Below, piece after piece: positions 35,501 through 46,703 of a stretch of 64,000 nucleotides of DNA. The position numbers and the translations under genes were made by a program. The notes beneath the pieces are model-generated. The model was not told where the DNA came from, made no database searches, and saw only the letters and a program-made list of their open reading frames with translations. Source of the DNA: Colletotrichum lupini (lineage: Eukaryota; Ascomycota; Sordariomycetes; Glomerellales; Glomerellaceae); assembly GCF_023278565.1 (NCBI RefSeq), contig NC_064681.1:2728001-2792000 (forward strand), read 5' to 3'. The first letter of the stretch is position 1; each line of letters opens with the position of its first letter.

Positions 35501-36139
35501 TCCAACTTCGTTGAAGAATGTATTTTTTTATTCACTCGACTGCCTCGCACAGAAATTGATCTGACTCGTCAACCGAGAGTCGAGACGGGCGCTTCCTGTG
35601 CTGTTGACAGGAACGGCATAATTAGTGGGCGCCTGAACAGGATATCACATTTCTTCTGGTGACTTGATTAGTCGACAAGATTTCTTGATTATAATAAGGC
35701 TCCGTAAGTCGATCGAAAAGAATGAAGCCCCAGCCTCAAAGGCTGAATGCGGAAATAATAAGTAAAAGGAAGCCTCAATATTTCAATGCTAATATTTTCC
35801 CGACCTTGAGCGATATCATCTGGACGGTACTTAGTCATAGTATTGTCTGCGACAGTCCGTGATGTGATCTAACTGAACTCATTGTATAACATCAAGCCCA
35901 ACTCCTTTCAACATAATTACTATATTTCTCCAAATAGAACACTCGCTGGTCCTCAATCTCTAAGCCCGCTACAAGTGACACCCTTCGAAGAAATCAGTCT
36001 TTCGTTGTAGCAGACTGAAAGAATTGAGGCGAAATCCATCCTTCAACTGTACTACAAGCCGTTTTCGCAAGGAAACAAGCCCAAGCATCTTGTAATTCAA
36101 GATATCTGAAGTAACCTTGTCTTCAGAGACCCCGATGCG
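32581..36139. other. Gene-poor spacer of about 3.5 kb
   Basis: No open frame longer than about 90 codons has a recognisable motif, and I could not link fragments into a spliced gene. A 13-bp inverted copy of a MITE-internal sequence lies at 32675-32687. The rest looks like old, diverged intergenic DNA. Confidence 0.45.
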
Positions 36140-36749
36140 TCACTCATGATATAACTCCAAAATTGTCTCTACCCAGGCTTCGTAATCCGGTGGATTCTCA
36201 ATATCAAACACACCCCGAAGCAGTTTTGTATGCGTTTTGCAGCCCTGGAATTCAAACATATCCCTGATGTCCTTACTTGCTGTCTTGTTGAAATGCAAGT
36301 GCCAAGTCTTGATATGGACATGAACCTTATTAGACCGTCCCAAATCGATTCGAAAGTCTATATTATTCCACACATTTCTATTGTTCGTATCGTAACGCGT
36401 TCTTTTCTTCAGCTTCTTGTGATTCTTCTTGCCATAGACTTTGAGCAGTCTTTTCAGCATCTTCTTGGGAGTCTTGGGCATTCTCGGAGGGGTGTCTGAG
36501 GTATTGAACTGGTGCATTCAAGGACAAACATCAGCTATGGAGATCAAGGATACAAGTAGCCCTACATATACCTACCAGTCCCATTCGGACCGCCACGGCG
36601 CCAGCACCTACGGCCAAAGCCGCAACGGGGAATGTGATTGCAGCTGCAACGGGCGCAACAGGGGCGACTGCAGCTGTAGCCACCCCTACCTCTGCGAGTG
36701 CCATGACTAGGGCCTCTGCTGAGGTGGAGAGAAGCGGTAATGCTGCCAT
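36140..36749 (-). CDS. Hypothetical protein, Ala-rich hydrophobic head and basic tail
   Basis: I do not recognise this protein. I propose two exons, 36749-36576 and 36508-36140, with an intron 36575-36509 (GTAGGT...CACCAG) in phase 0. The result is 180 aa. The first 58 residues are strongly Ala/Val-rich (AVAPVAPVAAAITFPVAAL) and could form one or two membrane segments or a signal anchor. The second exon opens with a Lys-rich stretch (KTPKKMLKRLLKVYGKK). It then has a mixed domain with two short His-rich strands (HVHIKTWHLHF) and ends ILELYHE. The second exon alone could also start at ATG 36517. The intact 122-codon frame and good splice sites support a gene, but there is no homology evidence. 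Confidence 0.45.
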
Positions 36750-38448
36750 CGCAATGAGAGAGTTTGGTTATCTCGCCACTGCACGTGGACTTATAAAATG
36801 TGCCTCCAAAGTGAAGGAGTCGGTTTGCTTGACAAAGCTGCGACGACGGGGATGATAACAAGAGGAAGTGATCGTGTGAAGAACGGGACGGAGCAGAGCC
36901 TTCTGATTCGTATGATAGATAGCCAAATACCCCTCTCTGACTGACATGCCCAATTCGTCGACATCTGCGATGTGACAGTTCAGTAGATTTTTGATTCGAT
37001 GACAACATTCCACAGTATTTGGATAAGGAAATTTTGATCCGGTTTGACTGGACCCTTTGCCATGGCTGCTCATGGCTTTTGGCCATGCAGTCGTTGTTCT
37101 TCGAGACGTAAACTCATGCTATCTATCGGGCAGTTGAACACGAGTTAACAACGCCGAACACAAAGTCTGTTCCAATCAAGCAATGCCAAGTACGTATTTG
37201 TGCCATCCAAGGAGATCGTCAGATCAGGCAACAAGTCCAGTATATGCTCTATATTAGGCGACGCCAGAATGCGTCTCCCAAATGCGCTAACTCGGAACTT
37301 CATGGCTCTTGAAGACAAAATTCCGTGTTTACTATTACCTACACAGGTACTGAGTTCATCCTCCACACCTACATTGAGCGGGATGAGGGAGGCGGGTGGT
37401 TCGGCCGCACGTAAACCACGTGGTGTCGTTAAACCATCGATCAACTCGCCTACCTTCATTCAGTGTTAGTACAATCACTTAGAAATTCAACTTGTCTCAA
37501 TGCTCTTTCACTACTTAGTGTATCGCTCATCTATGCTTATCATTTTGAACACATTAGATGACAAGTCTACTGATATGAGCGCCCTCTTAATGCCATATCC
37601 CACAATGGCGCACATAACCCTTTGATCTCATCGAATTGAACCTTAGCATTACAAATGCACTTTGTTGTTCAGGCTGTTTCCAGCCTATGTAGAGAAGTCT
37701 TCTCGGCCGCCCGGCCGCTGGAGCTGTCGTTGACCAAAAGCTCGACTCATCCTGTGCAATTTCAGACTCCTCACTAGCGTCAAATGTACTCAAACGTGCT
37801 AGGAATTGGTACAGGCCATTTCAATTGTCCTGAGTGAAGTAAGACTGTGTTACCGCAAGTGGTTACACTGTGCTTTTATGATCAGAATAAGGTTTGGTAT
37901 CTTGACTGCCCGGTCTAGATTAATTGGGTCACCGTCACACCCAAAGTTGTTGCTAGTACCTACTCCGTATATCGAAGACAAATCATCCGAATTTGGTCAC
38001 TTATGTCCTGCAGGCCAGAGCTATGCTTGTTCACCAGCTCACCGGAGCGGCCTCGATCCATGGTAAGCCGGGGGCCGTGAAGCGCGGTACATCTGCGGTA
38101 GGAACCAGCCGAGGCACATCGGCTTGTCGCGGAATGGCGGGCATTGTATATTCCTTCCTTGGAAGATCCTGCACTACAGGTTGGTCGCCGAGGTATACCT
38201 AGACTTCACAGTTCTTGATAGTGCCAAGACCAGCTTTGATGACCGGCAACTTCCAACGGCAAGAACTCTGGGCGTCACCAGTACAGTGCTTGCTTTCGAC
38301 TGTTATATTTGTCTCACAGCTCGCTAGAGGATCGGTATTCAAGATTAAATAGCTACATCGCCCGCCTCGATTCTTGCTGTCTCCCTCTCAGTGGCCTTAT
38401 CCAAGCAACGTCCCTCTGGAAACTCCTGTCCAGAAACTTTTGGCCGTG
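36750..38448. other. Spacer without a supportable gene
   Basis: Several overlapping 60-170-codon frames on both strands lack any motif, and they shadow one another. The right end is the promoter and 5' UTR of the SnoaL-like gene. Confidence 0.4.
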
Positions 38449-39038
38449 ATGAGTAAGTCGGCTTCAGTCTAGAGCGAGTCGCCTTCTCCCTCCCCCATGA
38501 TGTTCTCCCGGTTCATCTTGTCACCTCTTAAGACGCTGACGAGAATTGATCACCAGGAAACCTCCCAACTCCCAAAGACCTAGCCGCCATCTGGGCCGGC
38601 GTCTTCCCACTATCCAATGCCCACGGACCTCCTCGGCAGTGGATTGACCTCCACTCGAAATCGATAATCTACAACGATCACGCCTTCCGGGTTCAGCGCA
38701 AAGGGCACGCCGGCATAGCAGATCACGTCGGGATGTGGAAACATGCGAACCCCGACTTCGAAATGCACGTTGAGCTTGTCTGGCCGGAGTTGAAGAAAGG
38801 TGGGAAGGTTTATATGACTTTCGCCTTTGTCGGAACCGGAACGTATACGAACGACCTGACGAGCCAGTATAAGGCCAGCGGAAAGACGTTCCGCTATCGA
38901 GGAAGATTGGACCTGACTATAAACGAAGATGACGGGCTTATCGAGGTTGTGGATGAGTATTATCCTCTTCACTTTGATGCGGGAACTTCGGTTGATGACT
39001 ATCGGAAGCGCGAAGAAGACAATGAGTTCAATGCCTAA
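38449..39038 (+). CDS. SnoaL/NTF2-like fold protein
   Basis: This predicted 161-aa protein has a 4-nt first exon (ATGA, 38449-38452), an intron 38453-38556 (GTAAGT...CACCAG) and a second exon 38557-39038. Splicing gives MRNLPTPKDLAAIWAGVF, which resembles the start of fungal SnoaL-like proteins. The core contains HANPDFEMHVELVWP, YRGRLDLTINEDDG and VVDEYYPLHFD, an alternating strand pattern consistent with the NTF2-like cone fold. The fold serves as isomerase/cyclase, dehydratase or ligand binder; nothing fixes which. If the tiny exon is wrong, translation could start at an internal ATG (38733), but that would lose the conserved N-terminal helix. No neighbouring gene suggests a pathway. Confidence 0.65.
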
Positions 39039-40407
39039 GGATCTCACTAGACTTTGGATCGCGAATTACTGCGTTTATATTAGCAACGTGGAGACTCTCC
39101 CTCAGTCCGTCACTTGCCTTTGATCCTGTCATCTGTGCAACATCGCACAAGAAGCTAAAGCGGGATGGGTTATTGATCCTTATCAGTAAAGCATCGTCAA
39201 CACTTTCAGCACTTGTTCAATCGCAAATCAATGAGAAGCGAAATAATGATGGTTGTTCTTCGCATCCTCTCCATCCATGTTGACGTTGCTCGCTGTGCGA
39301 CGATCGTAGTCGAAGACTTTGCCAGAACTGAGATGTTTCCCCAGAAGATTTGCATATTGACATCTTACAGGCGAGACGCTAGCAGAGGATCCAGCAGAGC
39401 CTATCAGAGAGATGGCCACATCATACTCAAGAGACTCCACGACGCAATCTGACCTGGTTTAGTATCGTTGAGTTGTATCTTATCGACACCAACTTGCTCG
39501 ACCGAATACGAGCTTGCTAATTCATCGCGCCCGGTTCCTTAAATTCGTCTTCTAAAGCAGCAGAAGCCTTTGTTGGACCCATCCATATTCCCTCAGAACA
39601 TCTACCAGTCTCCATACTTAAGCAAAATGACGTCGTCCAGCATGGAACCCTTTTACTACCCGCGAAGACCGCGAGGGTAGTTCCTTGAGAAGGATCTTCC
39701 TAATCTCCTATGAAAGGTACAGACTTTTCCCTCCTTCTCCACCGGCAATTCTCCACCGGGACGCACACCGGTGGGACTCCCGGTTTCCCCTCCGAGGTCT
39801 TGCCGTCCCGGTCTGATTCGGCGGATCCGGTTTCTGACTTCTGAGACGATAAACGGCGGGCGTTGAGTCGGTGCTGCGTGGTGGAGAAGAACAGACGTCC
39901 CTGGAAATCACCCTGGAAATCACCGTTGGGTACGTCATTATGTGGAGATGGTGAAAAAAAGAAGTGGTTCCTGAGTTCTTGAGGTGCATTGACATCTGAT
40001 GGATATTCCCCCGCGCTCGGTGAAGGAGGGGTGGTCCTCACCGAGACTCACCGAAGAATCGATCTTTCTGATACCGCGACTTTTGCCTTGGTGATGGTAA
40101 GAAACACCAATCAGATACCATAGTATTCATCGCATTCGAATGGTTTCCAATATGGCCCCTCGAACGCAACGATCTTTCGCCAGCCGCAAATATCTCTTTG
40201 TCCAAGTCTGTCTTTGAGAAAGACTCCAAAACACCTCCCATCCGGGACCAGCCGTCGCCAGCCGGAGATCCAAACCCACTCTCCCCGTCCCGCGTCACGA
40301 TTCAGGTTCCTGAGTAAGCCCGGACAGCCGCAAGAGACGCAACTTTATGGCTCATCCCACTATAACACCACCACCTCATCCCGACTCCCGCCTCGCCCTC
40401 GCCTTCC
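39039..40407. other. Spacer upstream of ribose-5-phosphate isomerase
   Basis: No supportable gene. The last few hundred bases are C/T-rich on the plus strand, as in strong fungal promoters and 5' UTRs. Confidence 0.45.
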
Positions 40408-40650
40408 ATGTCCCTGACTAGCATCAGCACAAGTAGAAGACTTATAAGATCAAAAGTCTCGTCACTCCACTTCCTCTCCTCCTCATCTACAACCTCACGC
40501 CTCTTCTCACACCTCACCACCAAAACCCATCCCCTCACCCCATCCCGCTCACCACTCACACCCAAAGTCACCCCGCCATCAACCTCAATCTTAACCTCAA
40601 CCTCAACCTCCCTCCACCTCTCCCGCCGCACCCTCACAACCACACCCAAA

Positions 40651-41050
40651 ATGTCCCTCGTCGAACAAGCCAAAAAGGCAGCCGCCTACCGCGCCGTAGA
40701 CGAACACCTCGCCCCGGGCGCCCGCTACGTCGGCATCGGCTCCGGCAGCACAGTCGTCTACGTCGTCGACGCCATCGCCGCCAAGGGTCCCGCGTTCTAC
40801 GGCGACATGACCTTCTTCCCGACGGGCAGCCAGTCAAAGGGCCTCATCCGCGCCGCCGGGTTGCGCCTGTGCAACCTCGACGACAGGCCCCTCGGCCCGG
40901 ACGGCAAGCTCGTCGCCATCGACGTCGCGTTCGACGGCGCCGACGAGGTGGACGCCGAGCTTAACTGCATCAAGGGCGGCGGCGCGTGTCTGTTCCAGGA
41001 GAAGCTTGTTGCTATCGCTGCGAAGAAGTTTGTCGTTGTCGCTGGTGAGT

Positions 41051-41088
<38 letters not shown>

Positions 41089-41149
41089 ACCCGCGCCCCA
41101 GACACAGCCGCACCCCCCCCCACCCCCCCCCCCCCCCCCCCCCACCACC

Positions 41150-41188
<39 letters not shown>

Positions 41189-41669
41189 CAGGAAGACCTG
41201 AGAATCGAGCTGATTAAATATCCCAGATTACCGCAAGCTCTCCGCGAGACTGCTCACAAACTGGAAGGCAATCCCCATCGAAGTTCTCCCCATGTCCGCC
41301 CCCGACGTGCTGGACAGGCTCACGGCCCTCGGCGCCGTCAAGCCCGCCGTCCGGCCCGGCGCCCCCGGCAAAGCCGGCGAGGTCGTCACCGACAACGGCA
41401 TGTGGCTCATCGACGCGCCCTTCCCGCAGCTCTTGCTTTCTTCAGACGTCTCCCACGGCAGCGCCCGGAACGCCAGCGGCGCGTGGGAGGTTTCCGCGCT
41501 CGCCAAGGAGCTGCTCATGATCCCCGGCATCGTCGAGATTGGCATCTTCCACGGCCTCAACGGCGTCGAGGCCGCTGCGGCCGGCAGGGTCGGGTTGGCG
41601 CAGAAGCCCGTGGCTGCGTACTTTGGTATGGAGGATGGTAGTGTCAAGGTTACGGGCGGCTCTTCATAG
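40651..41669 (+). CDS. RKI1: Ribose-5-phosphate isomerase A
   Basis: This cytosolic enzyme of the non-oxidative pentose phosphate pathway interconverts ribose 5-phosphate and ribulose 5-phosphate. Exons 40651-41044 and 41227-41669 give 278 aa, close to the yeast enzyme. The phosphate-binding GIGSGST lies at residues 28-34. FFPTGSQSK, the catalytic [11 protein letters not shown] and [11 protein letters not shown] follow. After the intron, [28 protein letters not shown] and [11 protein letters not shown] complete the family blocks. The frame is open upstream to ATG 40408. This would add 81 Ser/Thr/Arg-rich residues (possible mitochondrial-type leader), but that part is CT-rich repeat-like DNA and more likely 5' UTR. 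The intron is dominated by long C runs, so its true length is uncertain. Confidence 0.93.
41045..41226 (+). repeat. Poly-C-rich intron of the ribose-5-phosphate isomerase gene
   Basis: This 182-nt intron (GTGAGT...CCCAG) contains two runs of 36-37 C (41052-41088 and 41151-41186), with further C-rich stretches between. If retained it stays in frame and would encode a long proline run before a stop. Confidence 0.85.
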
Positions 41670-42104
41670 ACTTTTTTTTGGCTGCGGGGTGTGGGTGTAC
41701 GGATTGGAGTTGCAAAGAGGTAGAAAAGGGGAAGGGCGCATTTGCATTTTATAGCGAGATTGGAATACCTACAAAAGTTGAATGTTTGTTTTCCCAGGAA
41801 CAGCTGTGTCAGTGTTTTGCTGATTGCATGGTTGTACTGCGATGTTTCTGCTGATATCTGCTCCAGGATTTGTATCAACAGGAGAAAGGAGGCGACTAAC
41901 TGGATGATCCAGTATTGTTACTCCAAAGTATGCGGGTTTTCATGGAAGCCTCGAATTCGCCTCATGGAAGCTCGCCGGATCACAAACACGTACACATCAG
42001 TTTTCAAGGTTGGTCATCATGCTCAAATTAAGTACATATTACTATAAACATTATTCTCAGATGATTAGTGGAAAGTAACAGCAACCGTCAGAGTCAGACA
42101 AAGA
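41670..42104. other. Convergent 3' region between the isomerase and the FAD oxidase
   Basis: The two genes face each other here. No gene is supported; the stretch probably holds both 3' UTRs and terminators. Confidence 0.5.
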
Positions 42105-43718
42105 TCAAGCGTCAAGGACCTTCCAGCCCCCGACCAAGAGGTTCGTGTAAATCCTCAACGGGTCATACTTGGCGCGAATAGCCTTGAGCTTCGCCAGGTT
42201 CGCCGCCGGGTAACTCTGGAAGATCTTCTGCCCCTGTCCCGCATCGTTCAAGTACAGATACCCGCCCGCGACGCCCTTGGCCACTAACCCGGCCTCGATC
42301 TCCGCCGTAACGCTGTCGGCAAAGGCCTTCACCGCGGCGTCGTCCTTGGCGTCCTGCCACGTCAGGTTCTCGACGACCCAAAAGTACGGCGCCTTGGACG
42401 GGTCCACGCCCTGGGGATTGCCGCCCTTGGCGACGCCCTGCTGGATGAACTCCTTGGTGATGGGCTGGAAGGTGATGGAGGCCGACAGGCCGACGATGCT
42501 GGTGAGGCTGGCGCTGGTGGCTGTGAGGAAGGTGTCGTGGACGTAGTCTACTGCGTCGCGGTTGACTACAAGGGACATGACGCGGAATCTTGAAGAGGGT
42601 TAGTGAGTTGGCATGATAATAGCTCGAGGGGCTGAGACGACTCACTCTTGTCGGAGACCGGTGGGTTGGAGTGCGTCAACGGCAGTCACATAATCGGCGA
42701 GAGGCTGCAGGGCATAGGAATCGGCCACAGGCGTCAGGGCAGGAGACGTAAAGTTCTCGAACGCAGTCGCGGGCGCGGTCTCGGAGTCGTAGAAGCGGGC
42801 AGCCGCGTACGCGGTGATGTTGTATGAAGGATAGGTGAGGATGGTGGGAATAATGGCGGCTTTGCCGTCCGCGGAACCGAACTTGCCAAAGTTGTAGACG
42901 GCGTCGAGGTACTTGGCGCTGTCCGTCTGCGCGTACTGCGAGATTCCTACCCATACCTTAGGCGACACAAAGGTCTTGAGGTCGAAGCGAGTGACAATAG
43001 CAAAGGAGTTACCGCCGCCCTTGAGGGCCCAGAAGAGGTCCGAGTAGGCATTGGTAGCGGTGGCCTCGACGACTAAGCCGCTGGAGAGCACGGCCTGGTA
43101 CCGAACAACGTTGTCGGCTGCGAAGCCGTACTGGTTGGAGTAGAAGGATATTCCGCCCCCAAGAAGCAGACCGGGGACGCCAACACCCCTAATACGGCCT
43201 CCGACGACTGCTAGGCCGGAAGGCGCGAGGTAGGAGTAGACATCTCTCCACCTGTAGCCAGCGCCAACAGATACAGTGGACTTGTCGCTTGAGAGAGCCA
43301 GAGTGGTCAGGTTGGACGTTGACAGCAGGACGCCAGATGATCCGATGCTGTTGTATCCCACAACTGGCATATGACCTCCGCTGCGGACGGCGAACTTGGT
43401 CAAGCTCAAAGTCAGTGTAGTAACAGCAAAAGACACCTGCTGGGCATTCTGTGGGACAAAGACGCAAGCTGGTGCGTTGTACTCCGTTGCGGACCAGTAC
43501 TGCGTCTGCGTCTCGTAGGTGTAACCATCGGAGCCGGAGTAAAAGGTCTGCTTGGGGTAGCGGGAGTTGAGCAGTCCACAGGCGATCTTCTCTGAACCTG
43601 GAAGGCTGGCTACGACGGCCGAATTGGTGGCGGCGTCGGCGATGCTCTCAGCCGCAACGACGAGGGGGTTTGTGACGACAGCCAGCAAGCTGGCGACGAG
43701 GGATGCGGCGCGAACCAT
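42105..43718 (-). CDS. Secreted FAD-linked oxidoreductase, BBE / 6-hydroxynicotine-oxidase type
   Basis: This 518-aa protein has two exons, 43718-42646 and 42588-42105, with intron GTGAGT...TTCAAG. It starts with a signal peptide (MVRAASLVASLLAVV...AAES). The PCMH-type FAD-binding domain covers about residues 80-255. RSGGHM places the probable 8-alpha-histidyl FAD attachment at His116. The later GGRIRGVGVPG lacks the Cys found in doubly linked BBE enzymes, so a single covalent link is likely. LLLGGGISF and LFWALKGGGNSFAIVTRF are typical FAD_binding_4 blocks. The C-terminal BBE motif reads YDPLRIYTNLLVGGWKV. The family oxidises alcohols, amines or sugars with O2, giving H2O2, and many members are secreted or work in secondary metabolism. 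The substrate is unknown. Confidence 0.92.
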
Positions 43719-44493
43719 GGTTGTTGACTAAGGCAACTTGGCAGGAGTCAGTCAGAGAAGCGATGAACCACGACGAAACGTGGAGGAGGTCTGGATGCAG
43801 GAGGAAAGTCAAGCATTCTTCTATCGCGGGATTCCGGGTTTCGAACCCAGTTTCGTAGCGATGGCAAGTATATTAAAATTGGGAGGAATTCGCCTCCCAG
43901 GGGATCCCATGAAGCTGCAGAAATATCGTTAGCGAAGGATGGAGGGGATCATGCAAGTTGGTTGAGGTCTGCTATCGAGTGCAGTAGTCTCATGACTTGA
44001 CGACTCTCTCATTGGCAGGTCGGTAGCATCCTCGCAGACGCGAGATGAGGTGCTGCCGTTGGTGGCGAGCCCCCCGTCGATACCCAAATACCCTTGTTCA
44101 ACCCCACGTCGTCCGAATCCCGACTCGGGCTAGCATGTCCGTTGACACGAGCGAGAAAGAGCACAAAAGATATTGCCCTGCTCGAATGGCGCAAACCTAG
44201 CCGGTAATCCCGCAGGTGAGTGACGAGAATCCCTTCCATCCTTCTGTCAACCCGCATGGGCAGGATGCGTCTCGGCGTAGCGCCCCTGATCCAGCAGGTC
44301 GGTTCGGGGGCGCAAAGGCAAAAGGCAAAAGGCAAAAAAGAGAAAAAAGCAATGTGAATGCGTTCTTTTAATGCCCTCGTGTGGCCACTTTTCCGATGCT
44401 CAGCTGCTGTGCCACTGTCGAACCTCTGCGTAAAATCAATATCCGACCCAGAGACGCAAACCGACATCGTCCGGTAGACGAACGACTCGCAAT
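43719..44493. other. Divergent promoter region between FAD oxidase and rhodopsin-like gene
   Basis: About 775 bp shared by two divergent genes. It contains a perfect 6-bp-stem hairpin (GGGAGGAATTCGCCTCCC, about 43880-43897) and a tRNA-like T-arm on the minus strand (43842-43858) without a convincing full cloverleaf. Confidence 0.4.
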
Positions 44494-46011
44494 ATGGCGA
44501 CTCCGGTGCTCGGCTACACTGAGATGATGGTAAGCAGCCAACCGACCCGCCCGTGCCGCCCCCCCCCCCCGCTTACTCGGAGTCCGGCACGGCCGGGCCA
44601 ACGTCTCCGTTTGTCGATCTCTGATCCGTGCCTCGGTCGTAACCGTCGCATTGGCCATGCTACCCTATATCGCTCCGTCATCTGTTAGCTAACACGATAT
44701 CTTATGTCTGACAGATACTCATATGGATCATGTGGGGAGCCGCCTTTGGGATGACCGTCTTCCGAGGCACCTTCCAATGGATCCTCCAGCGGCGCCTCTT
44801 TGCCGACGACTACTTCATCATCGCCGGACTCGTGACTCTGACGGCCTTGACCGCAGTCATCACTTGCATGCTGCCGCAGTTCTACCTCGCCGGCGAGTAT
44901 ACCAAGGCGGCTGCCAAAGATCCCATGACACCCGTGCCTTTAGGGCCCGATGAGTTCATTGCCAGAACGATTGCATCTCTCAAGTTGATGTTCTGTCAGA
45001 TGCTGCTGTTCTGGACGACACTGTGGGCCGGTATGTCTCTTCCTCTCTAGTTTTCACCAATGGATACGGTGGTGAACAACACTGACTGTCTTCATGTGAT
45101 CAACAGCAAAGTTCTCCATTCTCTTCTTCGTACGAAGGCTGGTCACCGGACTGCCCAAATACATTCGCGCCTGGTGGATGTGCTTCGGTGCGGTCCTGGT
45201 GCTGTATCTAGCATGCATATTTTCAAATTTCTTGACATGCACACCGTTGACGAAATATTGGAGTGCGAGTACGTTTTCGCGAACCCTAGACCGTTGGTTA
45301 AATAATTAACGCTGCAGAATCAGCCGGGTGCAGTGCGCCAGAAGACCTAGTAAGAGCTGATGCATCCATCAAGTTCGCGACTAGCGCAGATGTTGCGGCA
45401 GATATTCTCAGTACGTGACGGATCCAAAGCTGTAGTAAGCCTCCCATGTTACTTACACAACGCAAACAGTCATGATCCTGCCTCTCAACCTCCTGCGCAA
45501 GCTGAGCACCTCCCCATCCCACAAGTTCGGCCTAGCCATCCTCTTCTCCCTCGGCGGCATCATCGTAGCCTTCGCCATCGCGCGGCTCGCACAGGTGACG
45601 AAAGCCACAGGCGACGCAGCAAAGGACCCGACGACGGTGGCCAACGGGCCGGTGCTCCTGAGCATGTGGAGCCACATCGAGTCGTCCGTCAGCATCATCG
45701 TCGCCACGCTCCCCGCCTTCCGCTTCCTCCTCAGCAAGAACAGAAACGCGACGAGGAAGACGACGGCAAAGTACGTGGGTCCCACGATTGGGGGCTCGGG
45801 CGGCATGTCGCTGCGGTCGAGGAAGTGGCAGAAGGGTGCGGTACGGCTGGAAGGCGAGAGCGACGGCCGTGTCTCTTCGGCGCAGGACAGCGAGACGGAG
45901 CTGCAGCCGGTGAGGGGGATACAGAAGGATTTCGAGTACAAGGTTGAGCAGTTGCCTACTGACTCGTCTGCGGGGGAGACGAGGCGGAAGACTCAGGAGT
46001 TGTTTGCATGA
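44494..46011 (+). CDS. Rhodopsin-domain integral membrane protein (Pth11-like, no CFEM)
   Basis: Predicted 382 aa in five exons: 44494-44529, 44715-45030, 45107-45268, 45318-45410 and 45470-46011. All introns are GT-AG and keep phase. About seven hydrophobic segments run from residue 10 to about 275, for example FIIAGLVTLTALTAVITCML and WWMCFGAVLVLYLACIFS. The family signatures RRLFADDYFIIAG, KFSILFFVRRLV, CTPLTKYW and AADILIMILPLNLLRKL are of the fungal rhodopsin/Pth11 domain. A hydrophilic cytoplasmic tail of about 90 residues follows. In pathogens some members act as G-protein-coupled surface receptors, but most are uncharacterised. No extracellular CFEM cysteine domain is present. The first 12-codon exon is the least certain part. 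Confidence 0.85.
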
Positions 46012-46703
46012 GGAGGAATTGAGGTGTGCTAGAATGGAAACTCATAGATCCGCTCGTGAAATCTGAAGGAAGAACAAATGCGTGCGAGGGGTCAGAAGGC
46101 CTGACTTAAGCATACCCGAAGAAGTATATCTGCATTTCCCTTCGTCGCTTCATCGTTACATCGCTCCATCGCCCCCGTTGTACTATTGCCGTTGTTCTTG
46201 TCATACCTTCCTTCTACGTCTGTTGTGCATATCTGTCACCTTGCTACAGCCGACCCTTGCCTTACACAATGTATCTGGGTGAGAACGACTCGACTATCCA
46301 TTCTAGCCTCCATCCAGAATGGAACATGAATCATCGCCGAGCGGATTTACGATGATGGAGCATCAGCAGACTTAATCATCGATTCACACAGTCACAAGAT
46401 TTCATATTGACACATGTCGTGCATTGACAACGGGAATTTGACATTATCTTCGTAAAAAATAAGAGTTGAGTGGCCCTGAATTAAGCACCCTCGTAGATAG
46501 ACCAAAAGTCCTCCTTCTCCCCCTAAATGCAACCAAAACTCCATGGCCCGTCTGCCTATTATTAGATTCTATAAGACTTTCCTGCACAGCCGAGCATGGT
46601 ATCTAGTGAAGGACAAAAGGGAAAGCTAATCGTAGTCGAACAATACCCAAAGGTTGAGAACATGGAATCTCCCACTTCTTTTTCGTGACGGAACGACAAT
46701 AAC
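46012..46703. other. Convergent 3' region between rhodopsin-like and MFS genes
   Basis: Both genes end into this stretch. Short frames only, with no motif. Confidence 0.5.

Noticed and set aside
40408..40650. 81-residue N-terminal extension of ribose-5-phosphate isomerase
   Set aside because: The DNA is CT-rich with short tandem repeats (CTCAACCTCAAC), typical of a fungal 5' UTR. ATG 40651 gives the family-length protein. A targeting leader is not fully excluded.
43842..43858. tRNA-like T-arm on the minus strand (CTGGGTTCGAAACCCGG) upstream of the FAD oxidase
   Set aside because: The T-arm is good, but no matching acceptor stem, A box or D-arm is found. The best 83-nt fold has a mismatch and a wobble in the acceptor stem and a strong hairpin where the D-arm should be.
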